Shown: positions 1-10,123, counted from the stretch's first letter. The stretch: DNA of 35,369 nucleotides from Atribacterota bacterium (GCA_030605615.1 JAUWHZ010000018.1:1-35369); one strand, 5' to 3'. The notes: generated from the letters alone by a model not told the origin. Program-made: numbers and translations.

Positions 1-1
1 C

Positions 2-178
2 GATGTAACCGGTACAGTCACCCTTCCCGAAGGGGTAGAGATGGTCATGCCAGGGGATAATGTTACTGTTACCGCTGAACTGATCACTCCTATCGCTATG
101 GAGAAACAGCTCCGCTTTGCGATAAGAGAAGGGGGACGCACCATCAGTGCTGGAGTGGTAAGTGAGGTTATCGAATAA
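2..178 (+). CDS. tuf: Elongation factor Tu, C-terminal fragment (5' end outside window)
   Basis: Frame 2 reads [58 protein letters not shown], the typical EF-Tu C-terminus; located upstream of rpsJ as in str-S10 order. Confidence 0.97.
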   Translation, partial: DVTGTVTLPEGVEMVMPGDNVTVTAELITPIAMEKQLRFAIREGGRTISAGVVSEVIE

Positions 179-289
179 ATTAGTCGTTAGTGAATAGTCG
201 TTAGTATATAGTATAGCGTATAGGATAAATCCATAAAGCTAAAAACTTAAAGCTAAAAGCGAAAAACCATAATTCAAAACTAAAAACTT
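179..289. repeat. Intergenic quasi-periodic modular repeat (agtcgttagt / tagcgtatag / aaagctaaaa words)
   Basis: ttagtgaatagtcgttagt (187-205) recurs reverse-complemented at 32307-32325; aaaaaccataattcaaaa (262-279) recurs at 16599-16616. Confidence 0.65.
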
Positions 290-313
290 TTTTGTACAAA
301 CTATTGCTTTTAA

Positions 314-372
314 TGTAGGGGTCAGATTTATCCGACCCGAGTTTTGCGGGCTTAATAAATCAAGCCCCTACA
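314..372. repeat. GTAGGGG/CCCCTAC dumbbell element 1
   Basis: TGTAGGGG...CCCCTACA terminal inverted repeat enclosing two sub-hairpins (gggtcagatttatccgaccc and gggcttaataaatcaagccc). Confidence 0.75.
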
Positions 373-419
373 GAGTTAACCAAAAATAATGAAGGATAAA
401 TAAATATCCAGCTAATTAC

Positions 420-462
420 ACTATAAACTATAAACTATACGCTAAACGCTATACGCTAATAA
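420..462. repeat. Quasi-periodic 'actata / acgcta' repeat upstream of rpsJ
   Basis: actataaactataaactatacgctaaacgctatacgctaat. Confidence 0.6.
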
Positions 463-484
463 TGGGGAGGTAAAAGAATATTTC

Positions 485-793
485 ATGCAAAAGATAAGGA
501 TTCGTTTACAAGCATATGATCATAGAATATTGGACAATTCTACCTTGAAGATAATTGAAACCATAAAAAGAATAGGGGGAAAATTTTCTGGACCTATACC
601 TTTACCAACTGAGATAAATAAATATTGTGTCTTACGTTCACCACATGTGGACAAAAAGTCGAGGGAAGAGTTTGAAATGAGAACTCACAAGAGATTAATT
701 GATGTAGTAGAACCTTCAACTAAGACCATAGAAGCATTAATGCATCTTGATTTACCTTCAGGAATAGATATTGAGATCAAGACTTTAGAATAA
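485..793 (+). CDS. rpsJ: 30S ribosomal protein S10
   Basis: [17 protein letters not shown]...GPIPLPTE; operon position. Confidence 0.98.
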   Translation: MQKIRIRLQAYDHRILDNSTLKIIETIKRIGGKFSGPIPLPTEINKYCVLRSPHVDKKSREEFEMRTHKRLIDVVEPSTKTIEALMHLDLPSGIDIEIKTLE

Positions 794-977
794 AAGATAG
801 GGTAAACAAGCCAGAAGATTTTACTCGTATAATTAAAATTAATTAAGAGATATTTTAAGTAAATTGTATCAAAAGATTTAATTGATAAAAAGTTAAATTT
901 ATCTAATTGATAAACAGTGTTATTATATATAAATTATATTAATTATTAATTTTAATACAAGAAAGATAAATAAAAAG

Positions 978-1017
978 ATTTGACGCAATACGCACTACGC
1001 GATACGCGATACAATAT
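978..1017. repeat. Quasi-periodic 'atacgc' repeat between rpsJ and rplC
   Basis: tttgacgcaatacgcactacgcgatacgcgatacaata. Confidence 0.6.
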
Positions 1018-1044
1018 ATTAGACCCGGAGGTGAAAAAGTAAAA

Positions 1045-1668
1045 ATGGCTGCAGGAATATTAGGAGAAAAGGTAGGAATGACCAGAATATTTATTAAGAA
1101 TGGTGAGTCTATTCCAGTGACTGTAATTCTTGCTGGTCCTTGCCAAGTAATACAACAAAAAAATATAGAGAAAGATGGTTATAACGCAATTCAATTAGGT
1201 TTTAAGAGTATAAATAAGAAAAAAGTTTCCAAGCCTTTAGTGGGACATTTTAATCAATATAAAATAGAGCCACTAAAACGTGTAAGAGAATTTCGAGTTG
1301 ATGATTTGAGTAAATATTCCTCTGGCACCGAGATAAAAGTAGATATTTTTAAAGAGGGCGAAAGAGTAGATGTTGTAGGAATATCTAAAGGAAAAGGTTT
1401 TGCGGGAGGGATAAAAAGACATAATTTTTCTGGGGGACCAAAAACGCATGGTCAAAAAGAATATTATCGATCCGTGGGTTCAATTGGCGCCACTGATGCA
1501 GCTCGAGTTTTTAAAGGTCAAAAACTACCAGGTCATATGGGAGTAGATAGAGTAAAAATGAAAAATTTAGAAGTAATAAAAATTGATATTGAACGAAATT
1601 TAATTTTAATTAAAGGTTCGGTACCTGGAACAAAAGGAACAATGCTTATAATTAATAAAACTATATAA
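1045..1668 (+). CDS. rplC: 50S ribosomal protein L3
   Basis: GILGEKVGMTRIF...GGPKTHGQKEYYRSVGSIGA...PGHMG. Confidence 0.98.
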   Translation: MAAGILGEKVGMTRIFIKNGESIPVTVILAGPCQVIQQKNIEKDGYNAIQLGFKSINKKKVSKPLVGHFNQYKIEPLKRVREFRVDDLSKYSSGTEIKVDIFKEGERVDVVGISKGKGFAGGIKRHNFSGGPKTHGQKEYYRSVGSIGATDAARVFKGQKLPGHMGVDRVKMKNLEVIKIDIERNLILIKGSVPGTKGTMLIINKTI

Positions 1669-1703
1669 TCAGGGTATATTTTACCAGGGAAGGAGGATTA
1701 GTT

Positions 1704-2327
1704 ATGGTCAAACTGTCTTTGCATGATATTAAAGGAAAAGAAATTGGAGAGATTTCCCTAAAAGATAATATTTTTAATACTAAAATAAATAAATATCTGG
1801 TTCATCAAGTTGTTAAACGTTATTTAGCAGGCAAGAGAAGAGGGACTGCTTCTACAAAAAATAGAAGTGAAGTAAGAGGGGGAGGAGCTAAACCCTGGCG
1901 ACAAAAAGGAACTGGAAGAGCTAGAGCAGGAACTATTCGCTCACCTATTTGGGTAGGAGGGGGAATAGTATTTGGACCTACCCCAAGAGATTATTCCTTT
2001 TCTTTACCTAAAAAAATGAAGACCGCTGCCTTGAAATCAGTACTTTCAAACAAAGCAAAGAATAATGAAATTATAATTTTAGAAAAATTATCATTAGAAA
2101 AAAATAAGACTAAAAAAATGGTTGAAATTTTAGAAAATCTAAAAGCGTTTAAAAAACCCTTAGTAATAATTGGAAAAGAAGATAAAAAGATAGAACAGGC
2201 AATAAGAAATATCAAAGATGCAATGGTGTTACCAGTATCTAAAATTAATTCCTATGATCTCTTAAATCAAGGGAAAATAATATTTACTAAAGAAGCACTA
2301 AAGCAAATTGAGGAGGTGTTAGCATAA
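1704..2327 (+). CDS. rplD: 50S ribosomal protein L4
   Basis: GTASTKNRSEVRGGGAKPWRQKGTGRARAGTIRSPIWVGGG. Confidence 0.98.
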   Translation: MVKLSLHDIKGKEIGEISLKDNIFNTKINKYLVHQVVKRYLAGKRRGTASTKNRSEVRGGGAKPWRQKGTGRARAGTIRSPIWVGGGIVFGPTPRDYSFSLPKKMKTAALKSVLSNKAKNNEIIILEKLSLEKNKTKKMVEILENLKAFKKPLVIIGKEDKKIEQAIRNIKDAMVLPVSKINSYDLLNQGKIIFTKEALKQIEEVLA

Positions 2328-2614
2328 TGCCTTCAGATAAAGATATTATATTATACCCAATTATTTCTGAAAAAAGCGTGAGATTAAAAGAAGAGAATAA
2401 ATATGTCTTTAAAGTAGATTGGAAAGCTAATTGTTCTGAAATTAAAAAAGCCATTGAAGAAAAATTCAAGACTAAAGTAAATAAAGTAAATATTATAAAG
2501 ATGCCCGGGAAAAAGAAAAGTTTAGGCAGATATTCGGGGAAGACATCACGTTGGAAGAAAGCAATAGTAACTTTAAAAACAGGCGAGAAAATTAAAGAGT
2601 TAGAAAATATTTAA
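2327..2614 (+). CDS. rplW: 50S ribosomal protein L23
   Basis: IILYPIISEKSVRLKEENKYVFKV...; operon position. Confidence 0.97.
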   Translation: MPSDKDIILYPIISEKSVRLKEENKYVFKVDWKANCSEIKKAIEEKFKTKVNKVNIIKMPGKKKSLGRYSGKTSRWKKAIVTLKTGEKIKELENI

Positions 2615-2651
2615 AGGATTAAAAAGATTCTTAAGAAAGGGGTAGATTAAA

Positions 2652-3485
2652 GTGGCAGAGATAAAAAAATATAAACCTACTTCTCCAGGTAGAAGATTTA
2701 TGTCTATCTCTACTTTTAATGAAGTAACTACTGATAAACCTGAAAAATCTTTAACTGTAGGCATAAAAAGAAAAGGCGGAAGGAACAATCAAGGTAGAAT
2801 TACAGTTAGACATCAAGGAGGAGGAAATAAAAGAAAATATAGAATAATTGATTTTAGAAGAAAAAAAATTGGAGTTCCCGCTAAAGTTGCCAGCATTGAA
2901 TATGACCCTATTCGTTCAGCTCGAATTGCTTTACTAAAATATTATGATGGCGATAAAAAATATATTTTGTGTCCGGAAAACTTAAAAGTAGGCGATATAG
3001 TTGTATCCGGGAAAGACGCAGATATAAAAGCGGGAAATACAAAACTTTTAAAAGATATTCCCACCGGTACATTAATTCATAATATAGAATTAAGGCCAGG
3101 ACAAGGTGGTAGATTGGTTCGTTCAGCTGGTACAACAGCTCAACTTATGGCCAAAGAAGGAAAGTATGCCCACATCAAATTACCTTCTGGAGAAGTAAGG
3201 TTAATAAACTTAAAATGTATGGCTACTATTGGTCAGATCGGTAACCTCACTCACGAAAACTTATCACATGGTAAAGCAGGCAAAAATAGATGGTTAGGAA
3301 TAAGACCTACAGTTCGAGGTGTGGCTATGAATCCTGTCGATCACCCTATGGGAGGGGGAGAAGGTAAGAGTGCAGGAGGTAGACACCCGGTTTCTCCAAC
3401 TGGTGTACCGGCTAAGGGATATCGTACTAGAAAAAAGAACAAACTTTCTAATAAATATATTATTAAAAGAAGAACGAAAAAATAG
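2652..3485 (+). CDS. rplB: 50S ribosomal protein L2
   Basis: [12 protein letters not shown]...[11 protein letters not shown]...[21 protein letters not shown]. Confidence 0.98.
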   Translation: MAEIKKYKPTSPGRRFMSISTFNEVTTDKPEKSLTVGIKRKGGRNNQGRITVRHQGGGNKRKYRIIDFRRKKIGVPAKVASIEYDPIRSARIALLKYYDGDKKYILCPENLKVGDIVVSGKDADIKAGNTKLLKDIPTGTLIHNIELRPGQGGRLVRSAGTTAQLMAKEGKYAHIKLPSGEVRLINLKCMATIGQIGNLTHENLSHGKAGKNRWLGIRPTVRGVAMNPVDHPMGGGEGKSAGGRHPVSPTGVPAKGYRTRKKNKLSNKYIIKRRTKK

Positions 3486-3510
3486 TTAATAAGGGAGGCA
3501 GTTATTTCAT

Positions 3511-3795
3511 ATGTCTAGATCTTTTAAAAAGGGACCTTATGTTGATGAAAAGTTGTTAAATAAGATTAGAGAATTAAATCGGAAGAGGAAGAAAGAGATA
3601 ATAAAAACCTGGTCAAGAAATTCGACTATTTTTCCAATAATGGTTGGTCACACCATTGCCGTTCATAATGGTAAGAGACATATACCAGTTTATCTAACTG
3701 AAAATATGGTAGGTCATAAATTGGGAGAATTTGCTCCTACTAGAATTTTTAAAGGACACAGTGCTCATTCTGAAAGGTCAACTTCATTAAAATAG
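3511..3795 (+). CDS. rpsS: 30S ribosomal protein S19
   Basis: [19 protein letters not shown]...[22 protein letters not shown]. Confidence 0.98.
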   Translation: MSRSFKKGPYVDEKLLNKIRELNRKRKKEIIKTWSRNSTIFPIMVGHTIAVHNGKRHIPVYLTENMVGHKLGEFAPTRIFKGHSAHSERSTSLK

Positions 3796-3812
3796 ATAGT
3801 AAGGCTAAGTAT

Positions 3813-3900
3813 AAAAAATATTTATTTTTTAGAAGATAAGATAATAAATATTTTTTTGGCAGGTAAAAATCGCAAGATAGTCAATTTTTATAAATCCTGC
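3813..3900 (+). other. Two consecutive predicted RNA hairpins in the rpsS-rplV intergenic gap
   Basis: AAAAAATATTTATT (3813-3826) / AATAAATATTTTTT (3843-3856), perfect 14-nt inverted repeat; then GCAGG (3859-3863)/CCTGC (3896-3900) with inner AAAAAT/ATTTTT. Confidence 0.5.
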
Positions 3901-3936
3901 GAAAGTAATAAATAAAAGTTAATTAGGAGGAAAATA

Positions 3937-4281
3937 ATGAGCGTAAAGGCGCTAGGAAAATATTTACCAATATCTGCTCGAAAAGGGAGACAAGCTGTAG
4001 ATATAATTCGGGGTAAAGATGCAGGCAAGGCTCTTTTGGCATTAAAATTTCTTCCTAACCGTTCAGCTAAAATGGTTTACAATATTTTAAAGTCAGCAGT
4101 TTATAACGCACAAAATAATAATGATATGAATGTGGAAGATTTATATGTATCCGAAGCCTTTGTAGACGAAGGACCTACGATGAAAAGATTTAGACCAAGG
4201 GCAATGGGAAGAGCGAGTAGAATAAGAAAAAGAACCAGTCATGTTACCATTATAGTTGATTATAAAGGGGAGGGGAGATAG
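3937..4281 (+). CDS. rplV: 50S ribosomal protein L22
   Basis: KYLPISARKGRQAVDIIRGK...PTMKRFRPRAMGRASRIRKRTSH. Confidence 0.98.
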   Translation: MSVKALGKYLPISARKGRQAVDIIRGKDAGKALLALKFLPNRSAKMVYNILKSAVYNAQNNNDMNVEDLYVSEAFVDEGPTMKRFRPRAMGRASRIRKRTSHVTIIVDYKGEGR

Positions 4282-5022
4282 TTGGGACAAAAAGTACATC
4301 CAAAAGGATTAAGAATTGGAATTATAAAAGATTGGGATGTTAAATGGTTTGCCAAAAAAGGTTATGCGAAAAACATATATGAGGATTATAAAATTAAAAA
4401 ATATCTTAAAGATAATTTAAGACATGCCGGGATATCTTGCATAGAAATTGAACGTATAGCCGATAGAGTAAGAATAACTATTAATTGTTCAAGGCCCGGG
4501 ATCGTTATAGGAAGGAAAGGAGCAGAAGTAGCCAAATTAAAAGATAAATTGGCTAAATTTGTAAAAGGTGATTTACAAATTAAAATTATTGAGGTAAAAG
4601 TCCCTGAATTAGATGCTCAATTAGTTGCTGAAAATATTGCTGAACAATTACAAAGGAAAGGTTCAGTTAAGAGAGCAATGAAACAAGCAGCAGGCCGATC
4701 TATGAGAATAGGAGCCGAAGGAATAAAAATATCTTGCTCAGGGAGAATAGGTGGAGCAGAGATAGCCAGGACAGAATGGCATTTGGAAGGAAGGTTACCA
4801 CTTCATACTTTAAGGGCAGATATAGATTATGGTTTGGCTGAATCTAACACCACTTATGGTAAAATTGGGGTTAAAGTTTGGATATTTCGAGGAGAAATAC
4901 TTCCTTCAAAGGATAAACTTAAAGAAAAAAATAGTCAGGAACAAAGAACTGAAGCTTTAGCCAGTGAAGATATTAAAAAATCCAATGTAGAAGGAGAACA
5001 AAAAGATGTTACAACCAACTAG
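4282..5022 (+). CDS. rpsC: 30S ribosomal protein S3 (TTG start)
   Basis: [14 protein letters not shown]...[14 protein letters not shown]...[31 protein letters not shown]. Confidence 0.98.
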   Translation: MGQKVHPKGLRIGIIKDWDVKWFAKKGYAKNIYEDYKIKKYLKDNLRHAGISCIEIERIADRVRITINCSRPGIVIGRKGAEVAKLKDKLAKFVKGDLQIKIIEVKVPELDAQLVAENIAEQLQRKGSVKRAMKQAAGRSMRIGAEGIKISCSGRIGGAEIARTEWHLEGRLPLHTLRADIDYGLAESNTTYGKIGVKVWIFRGEILPSKDKLKEKNSQEQRTEALASEDIKKSNVEGEQKDVTTN

Positions 5023-5428
5023 AACAAAATATCGTAAAACACATAGGGGTAGAATGAAAGGATGCGCTAACAAAGGAAGTTCTCTTGCTTTTGGTGAGTT
5101 TGGTTTACAGGCATTAGAGTCTCATTGGATAACCAGTGCCCAGATTGAAGCGGCAAGAATTGCTATAACCCATGCTGTAAAAAGGGGTGGAAAAGTTTGG
5201 ATAAGAATATTCCCTGATAAATCAGTTACCAAAAAACCAGCAGAGACCAGGATGGGCAAAGGAAAAGGAGCACCTGATCATTGGGTAGCTGTAGTAAAAT
5301 CCGGAAAAATTTTATTTGAATTAGGAGGAGTAGATAAAACTTTAGCTAAAGAAGCAATGCGATTAGCTGCTCATAAATTACCCATAAAAACTCGGTTTAT
5401 TTCCAGAGAAGAACAGGTGGTGGGATAA
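5006..5428 (+). CDS. rplP: 50S ribosomal protein L16
   Basis: [19 protein letters not shown]...; overlaps rpsC by 17 nt. Confidence 0.98.
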   Translation: MLQPTRTKYRKTHRGRMKGCANKGSSLAFGEFGLQALESHWITSAQIEAARIAITHAVKRGGKVWIRIFPDKSVTKKPAETRMGKGKGAPDHWVAVVKSGKILFELGGVDKTLAKEAMRLAAHKLPIKTRFISREEQVVG

Positions 5429-5638
5429 ATGAAATCTAGTGAATTAAGAGATTTATCGATAGAAGAACTTCAAAAAAAATTGGTTGATTTTAAAGAGGAA
5501 TTATTTAGTTTAAGATTCCAAATGGTGACGGGACAATTAGGTAATTCCATGAGAATAAAGGAAGTAAAACGTAATATTGCCAGAGTAAAGACAATTTTGC
5601 GAGAAATTGAATTACAAAAAAGTAACAAAATGGATTAA
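5429..5638 (+). CDS. rpmC: 50S ribosomal protein L29
   Basis: [31 protein letters not shown]. Confidence 0.97.
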   Translation: MKSSELRDLSIEELQKKLVDFKEELFSLRFQMVTGQLGNSMRIKEVKRNIARVKTILREIELQKSNKMD

Positions 5639-5653
5639 ATAAAGGAGGGTTAA

Positions 5654-5911
5654 ATGTTATCCGGGGGAAAAATTAAAACAAAAATTGGAAGAGTTGTAAG
5701 TGATAGTATGGAAAAGAGTGTAGTAATTAAAGTGGAATACCTGGTGTCACATCCTCTTTACAAAAAAAGGATAAAGAAGTCATCAAAATTTATGGCACAT
5801 GATGAAAAAAATGTTTGTAACCTTGGAGATAAGGTGAAGATCGCTGAAACTCGACCTTTAAGTAAAAGAAAAAGGTGGAGAGTAGTAGAAATAATAGAAA
5901 AATCAAAATAA
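5654..5911 (+). CDS. rpsQ: 30S ribosomal protein S17
   Basis: [29 protein letters not shown]...[16 protein letters not shown]. Confidence 0.97.
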   Translation: MLSGGKIKTKIGRVVSDSMEKSVVIKVEYLVSHPLYKKRIKKSSKFMAHDEKNVCNLGDKVKIAETRPLSKRKRWRVVEIIEKSK

Positions 5912-5957
5912 AATAAATTGTACTATATAGAATGATTAAAGAGAGAAGGTAGCCAAG

Positions 5958-6326
5958 ATGATACAAATGCAAACTCGTTTATTTGTAGCAGATAATTCAG
6001 GTGCTAAAGAAATACAATGTATTAAAGTTTTAGGTGGTTCTCGAAGGAGATATGCGAGGATAGGGGACATCATTGTTGCTTCAGTTAAGGAGGCAGCAGT
6101 GGGAGGAACATGTAAAAAAGGTGAAGTTGTTAAGGCAGTTATTGTCAGGACTAAAAAAGAACTTGGCCGTCCAGATGGTTCTTATATTAGATTTGATGAT
6201 AATGCTGCAGTAGTTATTAATAATCAAAACGAACCGGTGGGAACTAGGATATTTGGAGCTGTTGCTCGTGAATTAAGGAATAAAAATTTTATGAAAATAA
6301 TATCACTAGCTTCTGAAGTAGTATAA
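5958..6326 (+). CDS. rplN: 50S ribosomal protein L14
   Basis: [28 protein letters not shown]. Confidence 0.98.
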   Translation: MIQMQTRLFVADNSGAKEIQCIKVLGGSRRRYARIGDIIVASVKEAAVGGTCKKGEVVKAVIVRTKKELGRPDGSYIRFDDNAAVVINNQNEPVGTRIFGAVARELRNKNFMKIISLASEVV

Positions 6327-6347
6327 ATTAGAGGGAGGAATAGTGAT

Positions 6348-6680
6348 TTGATTAGCAATAAAATTAATTTTAGAAAAGGCGATAATGTATTAGTTATAAG
6401 TGGAGATGACAAAGGGAAAAAGGGTAAAATTGTTGGTATCTTTCCCAAAAAGATGCGGGCTATAATTGAAAGTGTTAATTTTTTAAAAAAACACGTTAAA
6501 CCTACCCAAAAGGTTCCTCAAGGAGGAGTAATTAAACAAGAAGGCTCGTTACATATTTCTAATATCAAATTAATTTGTAATAAATGCAATAAACCCACTA
6601 ATATAAAAAGAGAGAAAATTAAAGAGGGCAAGAGAGCGAGGATATGTAAAAAGTGTGGAGAAATAATAGATAAGGTTTAG
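6348..6680 (+). CDS. rplX: 50S ribosomal protein L24 (TTG start; C-terminal CxxC pairs)
   Basis: FRKGDNVLVISGDDKGKKGKIV...LICNKCNKPTNIK...RARICKKCGEIID. Confidence 0.97.
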   Translation: MISNKINFRKGDNVLVISGDDKGKKGKIVGIFPKKMRAIIESVNFLKKHVKPTQKVPQGGVIKQEGSLHISNIKLICNKCNKPTNIKREKIKEGKRARICKKCGEIIDKV

Positions 6681-6691
6681 GAGGTTAAATT

Positions 6692-7231
6692 ATGCCCCGA
6701 TTGAAGGAAAAATATATTAAGAAAGTTATTCCAGAAATGATGAACAAATTTAAATATAAAAGCGTAATGGCGGTACCCAGGTTAAAGAAAGTTATAATTA
6801 ATATGGGCTTAGGAAGCGCTATCAAAGATTCAAAAATTATGGATGAAGCTGTAAAAGAATTAGCTATAATAAGTGGCCAAAAACCTATTATTACTCGAGC
6901 AAAAAAATCTATTTCTAATTTTGGGGTTAGGAAAGGTATGCCTGTAGGTTGCAAGGTTACATTGCGGAATGATAGAATGTATGAATTTTTAGATAAATTT
7001 ATTAATGTAGCTATTGCGAGAATTCGAGATTTTAGAGGTACACCATCGGATTCATTCGATGGAAGGGGAAATTATACTATAGGAATAAAAGAACAATTAA
7101 TTTTTCCAGAAATAGATTTTGATCAAGTTGCTAATACTTTAGGAATGAATATTACTATTGTAACCAGTGCTTTAAATGATGAGGAAGGGAAGGCTCTTTT
7201 AGAACTAATGGGAACACCTTTTAAAAAATAA
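6692..7231 (+). CDS. rplE: 50S ribosomal protein L5
   Basis: [14 protein letters not shown]...[30 protein letters not shown]. Confidence 0.97.
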   Translation: MPRLKEKYIKKVIPEMMNKFKYKSVMAVPRLKKVIINMGLGSAIKDSKIMDEAVKELAIISGQKPIITRAKKSISNFGVRKGMPVGCKVTLRNDRMYEFLDKFINVAIARIRDFRGTPSDSFDGRGNYTIGIKEQLIFPEIDFDQVANTLGMNITIVTSALNDEEGKALLELMGTPFKK

Positions 7232-7234
7232 TTT

Positions 7235-7412
7235 GTATATCGTATTGCGTTAAGAAAATTAGAATTCAGGAGTCAGTAGTCAGGAGTCAGAAGAATATAA
7301 AATAATTTAACAAATAATATAACCTTATAATCTAAAATAATTCTGAATGCTGGATTCTGTCTTCTGGCTTCTATCTCATTCACGAGATACGAGATACGAG
7401 TTATGAGTATGT
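7235..7412. repeat. Modular intergenic repeats (gtattgcgttaagaaa; aggagtcag x3; inverted counterpart; acgagatacgagatacgag)
   Basis: gtattgcgttaagaaa + tagaattcag-agtcag order also present at 19380-19440; attcacgagatacgag (7378-7393) recurs inverted at 13152-13167. Confidence 0.7.
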
Positions 7413-7443
7413 TATATTTTGTACTAAAGAAGGAGGAAATAGT

Positions 7444-7629
7444 GTGGCCAAAACAGCCCTAATAGTAAAGGCTAAAAAAAAACCTAAATATAAAGTAAGG
7501 AAGTATTCTCGCTGTAGTATTTGTGGAAGACCAAGGGGTTATATGAGGAAATTTGGCATATGCAGAATATGTTTCAGAACAATGGCTCATAAAGGTGAGT
7601 TACCAGGAATAACTAAATCAAGCTGGTAA
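7444..7629 (+). CDS. rpsN: 30S ribosomal protein S14, zinc-binding type (GTG start)
   Basis: [45 protein letters not shown]; 61 aa with CxxC...CxxC. Confidence 0.97.
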   Translation: MAKTALIVKAKKKPKYKVRKYSRCSICGRPRGYMRKFGICRICFRTMAHKGELPGITKSSW

Positions 7630-7689
7630 AAGGTAAATTTATAAAGTTATACAAAGTAGTTGGAGTCAAAAGAGAGGAGGATATTATAT

Positions 7690-8088
7690 ATGAGTGTTGT
7701 ATCAGATCCTGTCGCTGATATGCTAACTCGAATAAGGAATGCAAATAAGATGCGACACAAATCTTTATTTGTGCCAGCATCAAAGTTAAAATTAGAAATC
7801 ACCCGCATATTAAAAGATGAGGGTTTTATTAAAGACTATAAGTATAAAGAGGACAATAAACAGGGTCAGTTAACTATTTATCTAAAATATATAAATAAGG
7901 AAAAAACTATTAATAATCTTAAAAGAATTAGCAAACCCGGATTAAGAGTTTATGTAAAAAAAGACGAAATGCCTGAGGTATTAGGTGGTTTAGGAATTGC
8001 CATTCTATCCACTTCAAAAGGCCTTATGACTGGCAAAGAAGCTTTACAACGTCATCTTGGTGGAGAAGTAATTTGTTATATTTGGTAA
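7690..8088 (+). CDS. rpsH: 30S ribosomal protein S8
   Basis: [26 protein letters not shown] at 7690 has SD gaggagg; ORF track start at 7660 is probably upstream of the true start. Confidence 0.96.
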   Translation: MSVVSDPVADMLTRIRNANKMRHKSLFVPASKLKLEITRILKDEGFIKDYKYKEDNKQGQLTIYLKYINKEKTINNLKRISKPGLRVYVKKDEMPEVLGGLGIAILSTSKGLMTGKEALQRHLGGEVICYIW

Positions 8089-8090
8089 AC

Positions 8091-8117
8091 ATACCACATA
8101 CGCAATACGCAATACGA
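8091..8117. repeat. Short 'atacgca' quasi-periodic repeat between rpsH and rplF
   Basis: accacatacgcaatacgcaatacgaaa. Confidence 0.5.
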
Positions 8118-8133
8118 AAATAGGAGGTTTAAT

Positions 8134-8682
8134 ATGTCCAGAATAGGGAAGATGCCTGTAACTATTCCTAAAGAAGTTAAAGTTGAGTTATTTAATAATA
8201 GAGTAAAAGTAACTGGAGAAAAAGGGACCTTGGAAGAAATTATTCACCCAAGTATACAGGTAAAGATAGATGAAGATAAAATCTATGTTTCCAGGCCTTC
8301 CGAGAGTAAATTTCACAAGTCTTTACATGGACTGAGCAGAAGTTTAATAGATAATATGGTAAAAGGTGTGTCTTCTGGATTTGAAAAGGTATTAGAAATC
8401 AGGGGAGTAGGCTACCGAGCTGCAATTGAAGGGAATAAAATGATTATTCAAGTAGGTTATTCCCATCCTATTAAGGTTGATCCGCCTAAAGGTATTGAAT
8501 TTGAAGTAGAGAAACAAAAAATAATTAAAATAAAAGGTATTAATAAAAAGTTAGTAGGAGAAACGGCAGCAAAAATAAGAGCATTAAGAAAACCGGAACC
8601 TTATAAAGGAAAAGGAATTAGATATATTGATGAAGTAGTGAGAAGAAAAGTAGGAAAAACTGGTGCAAAGGAATTAGGGTAA
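8134..8682 (+). CDS. rplF: 50S ribosomal protein L6
   Basis: MSRIGKMPVTIPKEVKV...KPEPYKGKGIRYIDEVVRRKVGKTG. Confidence 0.98.
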   Translation: MSRIGKMPVTIPKEVKVELFNNRVKVTGEKGTLEEIIHPSIQVKIDEDKIYVSRPSESKFHKSLHGLSRSLIDNMVKGVSSGFEKVLEIRGVGYRAAIEGNKMIIQVGYSHPIKVDPPKGIEFEVEKQKIIKIKGINKKLVGETAAKIRALRKPEPYKGKGIRYIDEVVRRKVGKTGAKELG

Positions 8683-8716
8683 TATTATTCAAGTTCACTA
8701 GAAAGGAGTGCTAATA

Positions 8717-9082
8717 TTGACCGAAATAAATAAAAGATTAGCAAGGTTTAAGAGGCATAAAAGAGTACGTAAAGAAATAAAGGGAAACAGTGAAAGGCCA
8801 CGGCTATGCATTTTTAGAAGTTTAAAACATATTTATGCCCAGGTAATTGATGATGAAAAGGGAATAACTTTGGTATCTTCGTCAACTCTTAATCCAGAGA
8901 CAAAAGATAAAGTAAAATATCAAGGAAATATAAAGGCGGCTGAGATACTCGGAGGTTTGTTAGCTAAAAAATTAAAAGAAAAGGGCATAAAAAAAGTGGT
9001 GTTCGATCGGGGAGGTTATTTATATCACGGCAGAGTAAAGGCAGTCGCTGAGCGTACGAGAAAAGGAAATATAAATTTTTAA
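8717..9082 (+). CDS. rplR: 50S ribosomal protein L18 (start ambiguous: GTG 8708 or TTG 8717)
   Basis: [23 protein letters not shown]...[18 protein letters not shown]. Confidence 0.96.
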   Translation: MTEINKRLARFKRHKRVRKEIKGNSERPRLCIFRSLKHIYAQVIDDEKGITLVSSSTLNPETKDKVKYQGNIKAAEILGGLLAKKLKEKGIKKVVFDRGGYLYHGRVKAVAERTRKGNINF

Positions 9083-9153
9083 GTTAGTTATTATTTAAAA
9101 AAAGAAAGGAAAGAATATTATAAAGTTTAGAAAAATGGGTAGGAGGTGGATAG

Positions 9154-9696
9154 ATGCAAAAAATTAATTCTGAAGGTTTAGAATTAAATGAAACAGTTGT
9201 ATTTGTAAATAGAGTAAGCAAGGTAGTGAAAGGTGGAAGGAGATTTGGTTTTGGTGCTATGATTGTTGTGGGAAACGGTGAAGGGATTGTAGGTATAGGT
9301 TATGGAAAAGCTAAAGATGTTTCGGAAGCAATTAGAAAAGGAGTAGCAAAAGCAAAGAAGAGTTTAATAAAAGTAAGAATAAAAAAAGGAACTATTCCTT
9401 ATACAATTATAGGTCATTACGGGGCTGCCACGGTTTTCATGAAACCAGCCTCTCCTGGAACCGGAGTAATTGCTGGTGGTTCAGTTCGGGCAATATTTGA
9501 AGCTGCAGGTTTTCAAGATATCTTAACCAAGTCTTTAGGAAGTGATAATAATTTAAATATTGTAAAAGCTACTATGAATGGTCTTATGAATTTAAAGAAT
9601 GCAAAAGATATAGCCAGATTAAGAGGTAAAAGCGTAGTGGAAATGTATAGTCAACCATTACGACCACAGGAGGTAACAAGTGATGAAATTAGATGA
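9154..9696 (+). CDS. rpsE: 30S ribosomal protein S5
   Basis: [44 protein letters not shown]. Confidence 0.98.
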   Translation: MQKINSEGLELNETVVFVNRVSKVVKGGRRFGFGAMIVVGNGEGIVGIGYGKAKDVSEAIRKGVAKAKKSLIKVRIKKGTIPYTIIGHYGAATVFMKPASPGTGVIAGGSVRAIFEAAGFQDILTKSLGSDNNLNIVKATMNGLMNLKNAKDIARLRGKSVVEMYSQPLRPQEVTSDEIR

Positions 9697-10123
9697 TTTA
9701 CACCCTGCTCCTAAATCAATTAAAAAACCTAAAAGAGTAGGTAGGGGTTGTGGGTCCGGCCATGGTCTAACTTCCTGTAGAGGAGAGAATGGACAAAATT
9801 CTCGTTCAGGTGGTGGGGTCAAAGCGAACTTTGAAGGCGGCCAGATGCCTTTATATAGAAGAGTCCCCAAAAGAGGTTTTACTAATATATTTAGGAAAGA
9901 ATTTAGTATTGTAAATCTTGAGAGATTAAATATGTTTAAAGATGGAGATATAATTACTCCTCAAAGATTAATTGATGAAGGAATTATAAAAAAAATAGGG
10001 AATGGAGTAAAAATATTAGCTAAAGGTAGCCTTACTAAGAAGTTAACCATAAAAGCTAATAAATTTAGTCAGAAAGCGGTAGAGGAGATTGAATCAGCTG
10101 GTGGGAAGATTGAGGTGATATAA
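9680..10123 (+). CDS. rplO: 50S ribosomal protein L15
   Basis: [28 protein letters not shown]...; overlaps rpsE by 17 nt (start GTG 9680 or ATG 9683). Confidence 0.97.
   Translation: MMKLDDLHPAPKSIKKPKRVGRGCGSGHGLTSCRGENGQNSRSGGGVKANFEGGQMPLYRRVPKRGFTNIFRKEFSIVNLERLNMFKDGDIITPQRLIDEGIIKKIGNGVKILAKGSLTKKLTIKANKFSQKAVEEIESAGGKIEVI

Noticed and set aside
907-933. Possible promoter TTGATA-N15-TATAAA between rpsJ and rplC
   Set aside because: Spacing is suboptimal and the region is so AT-rich that such matches are expected by chance
7378-7412. Possible CRISPR-like array from repeated gatacga words (also at 978-1017 and 13150-13245)
   Set aside because: Words are 6-8 nt, drift in sequence, have no uniform spacers, and there are no cas genes
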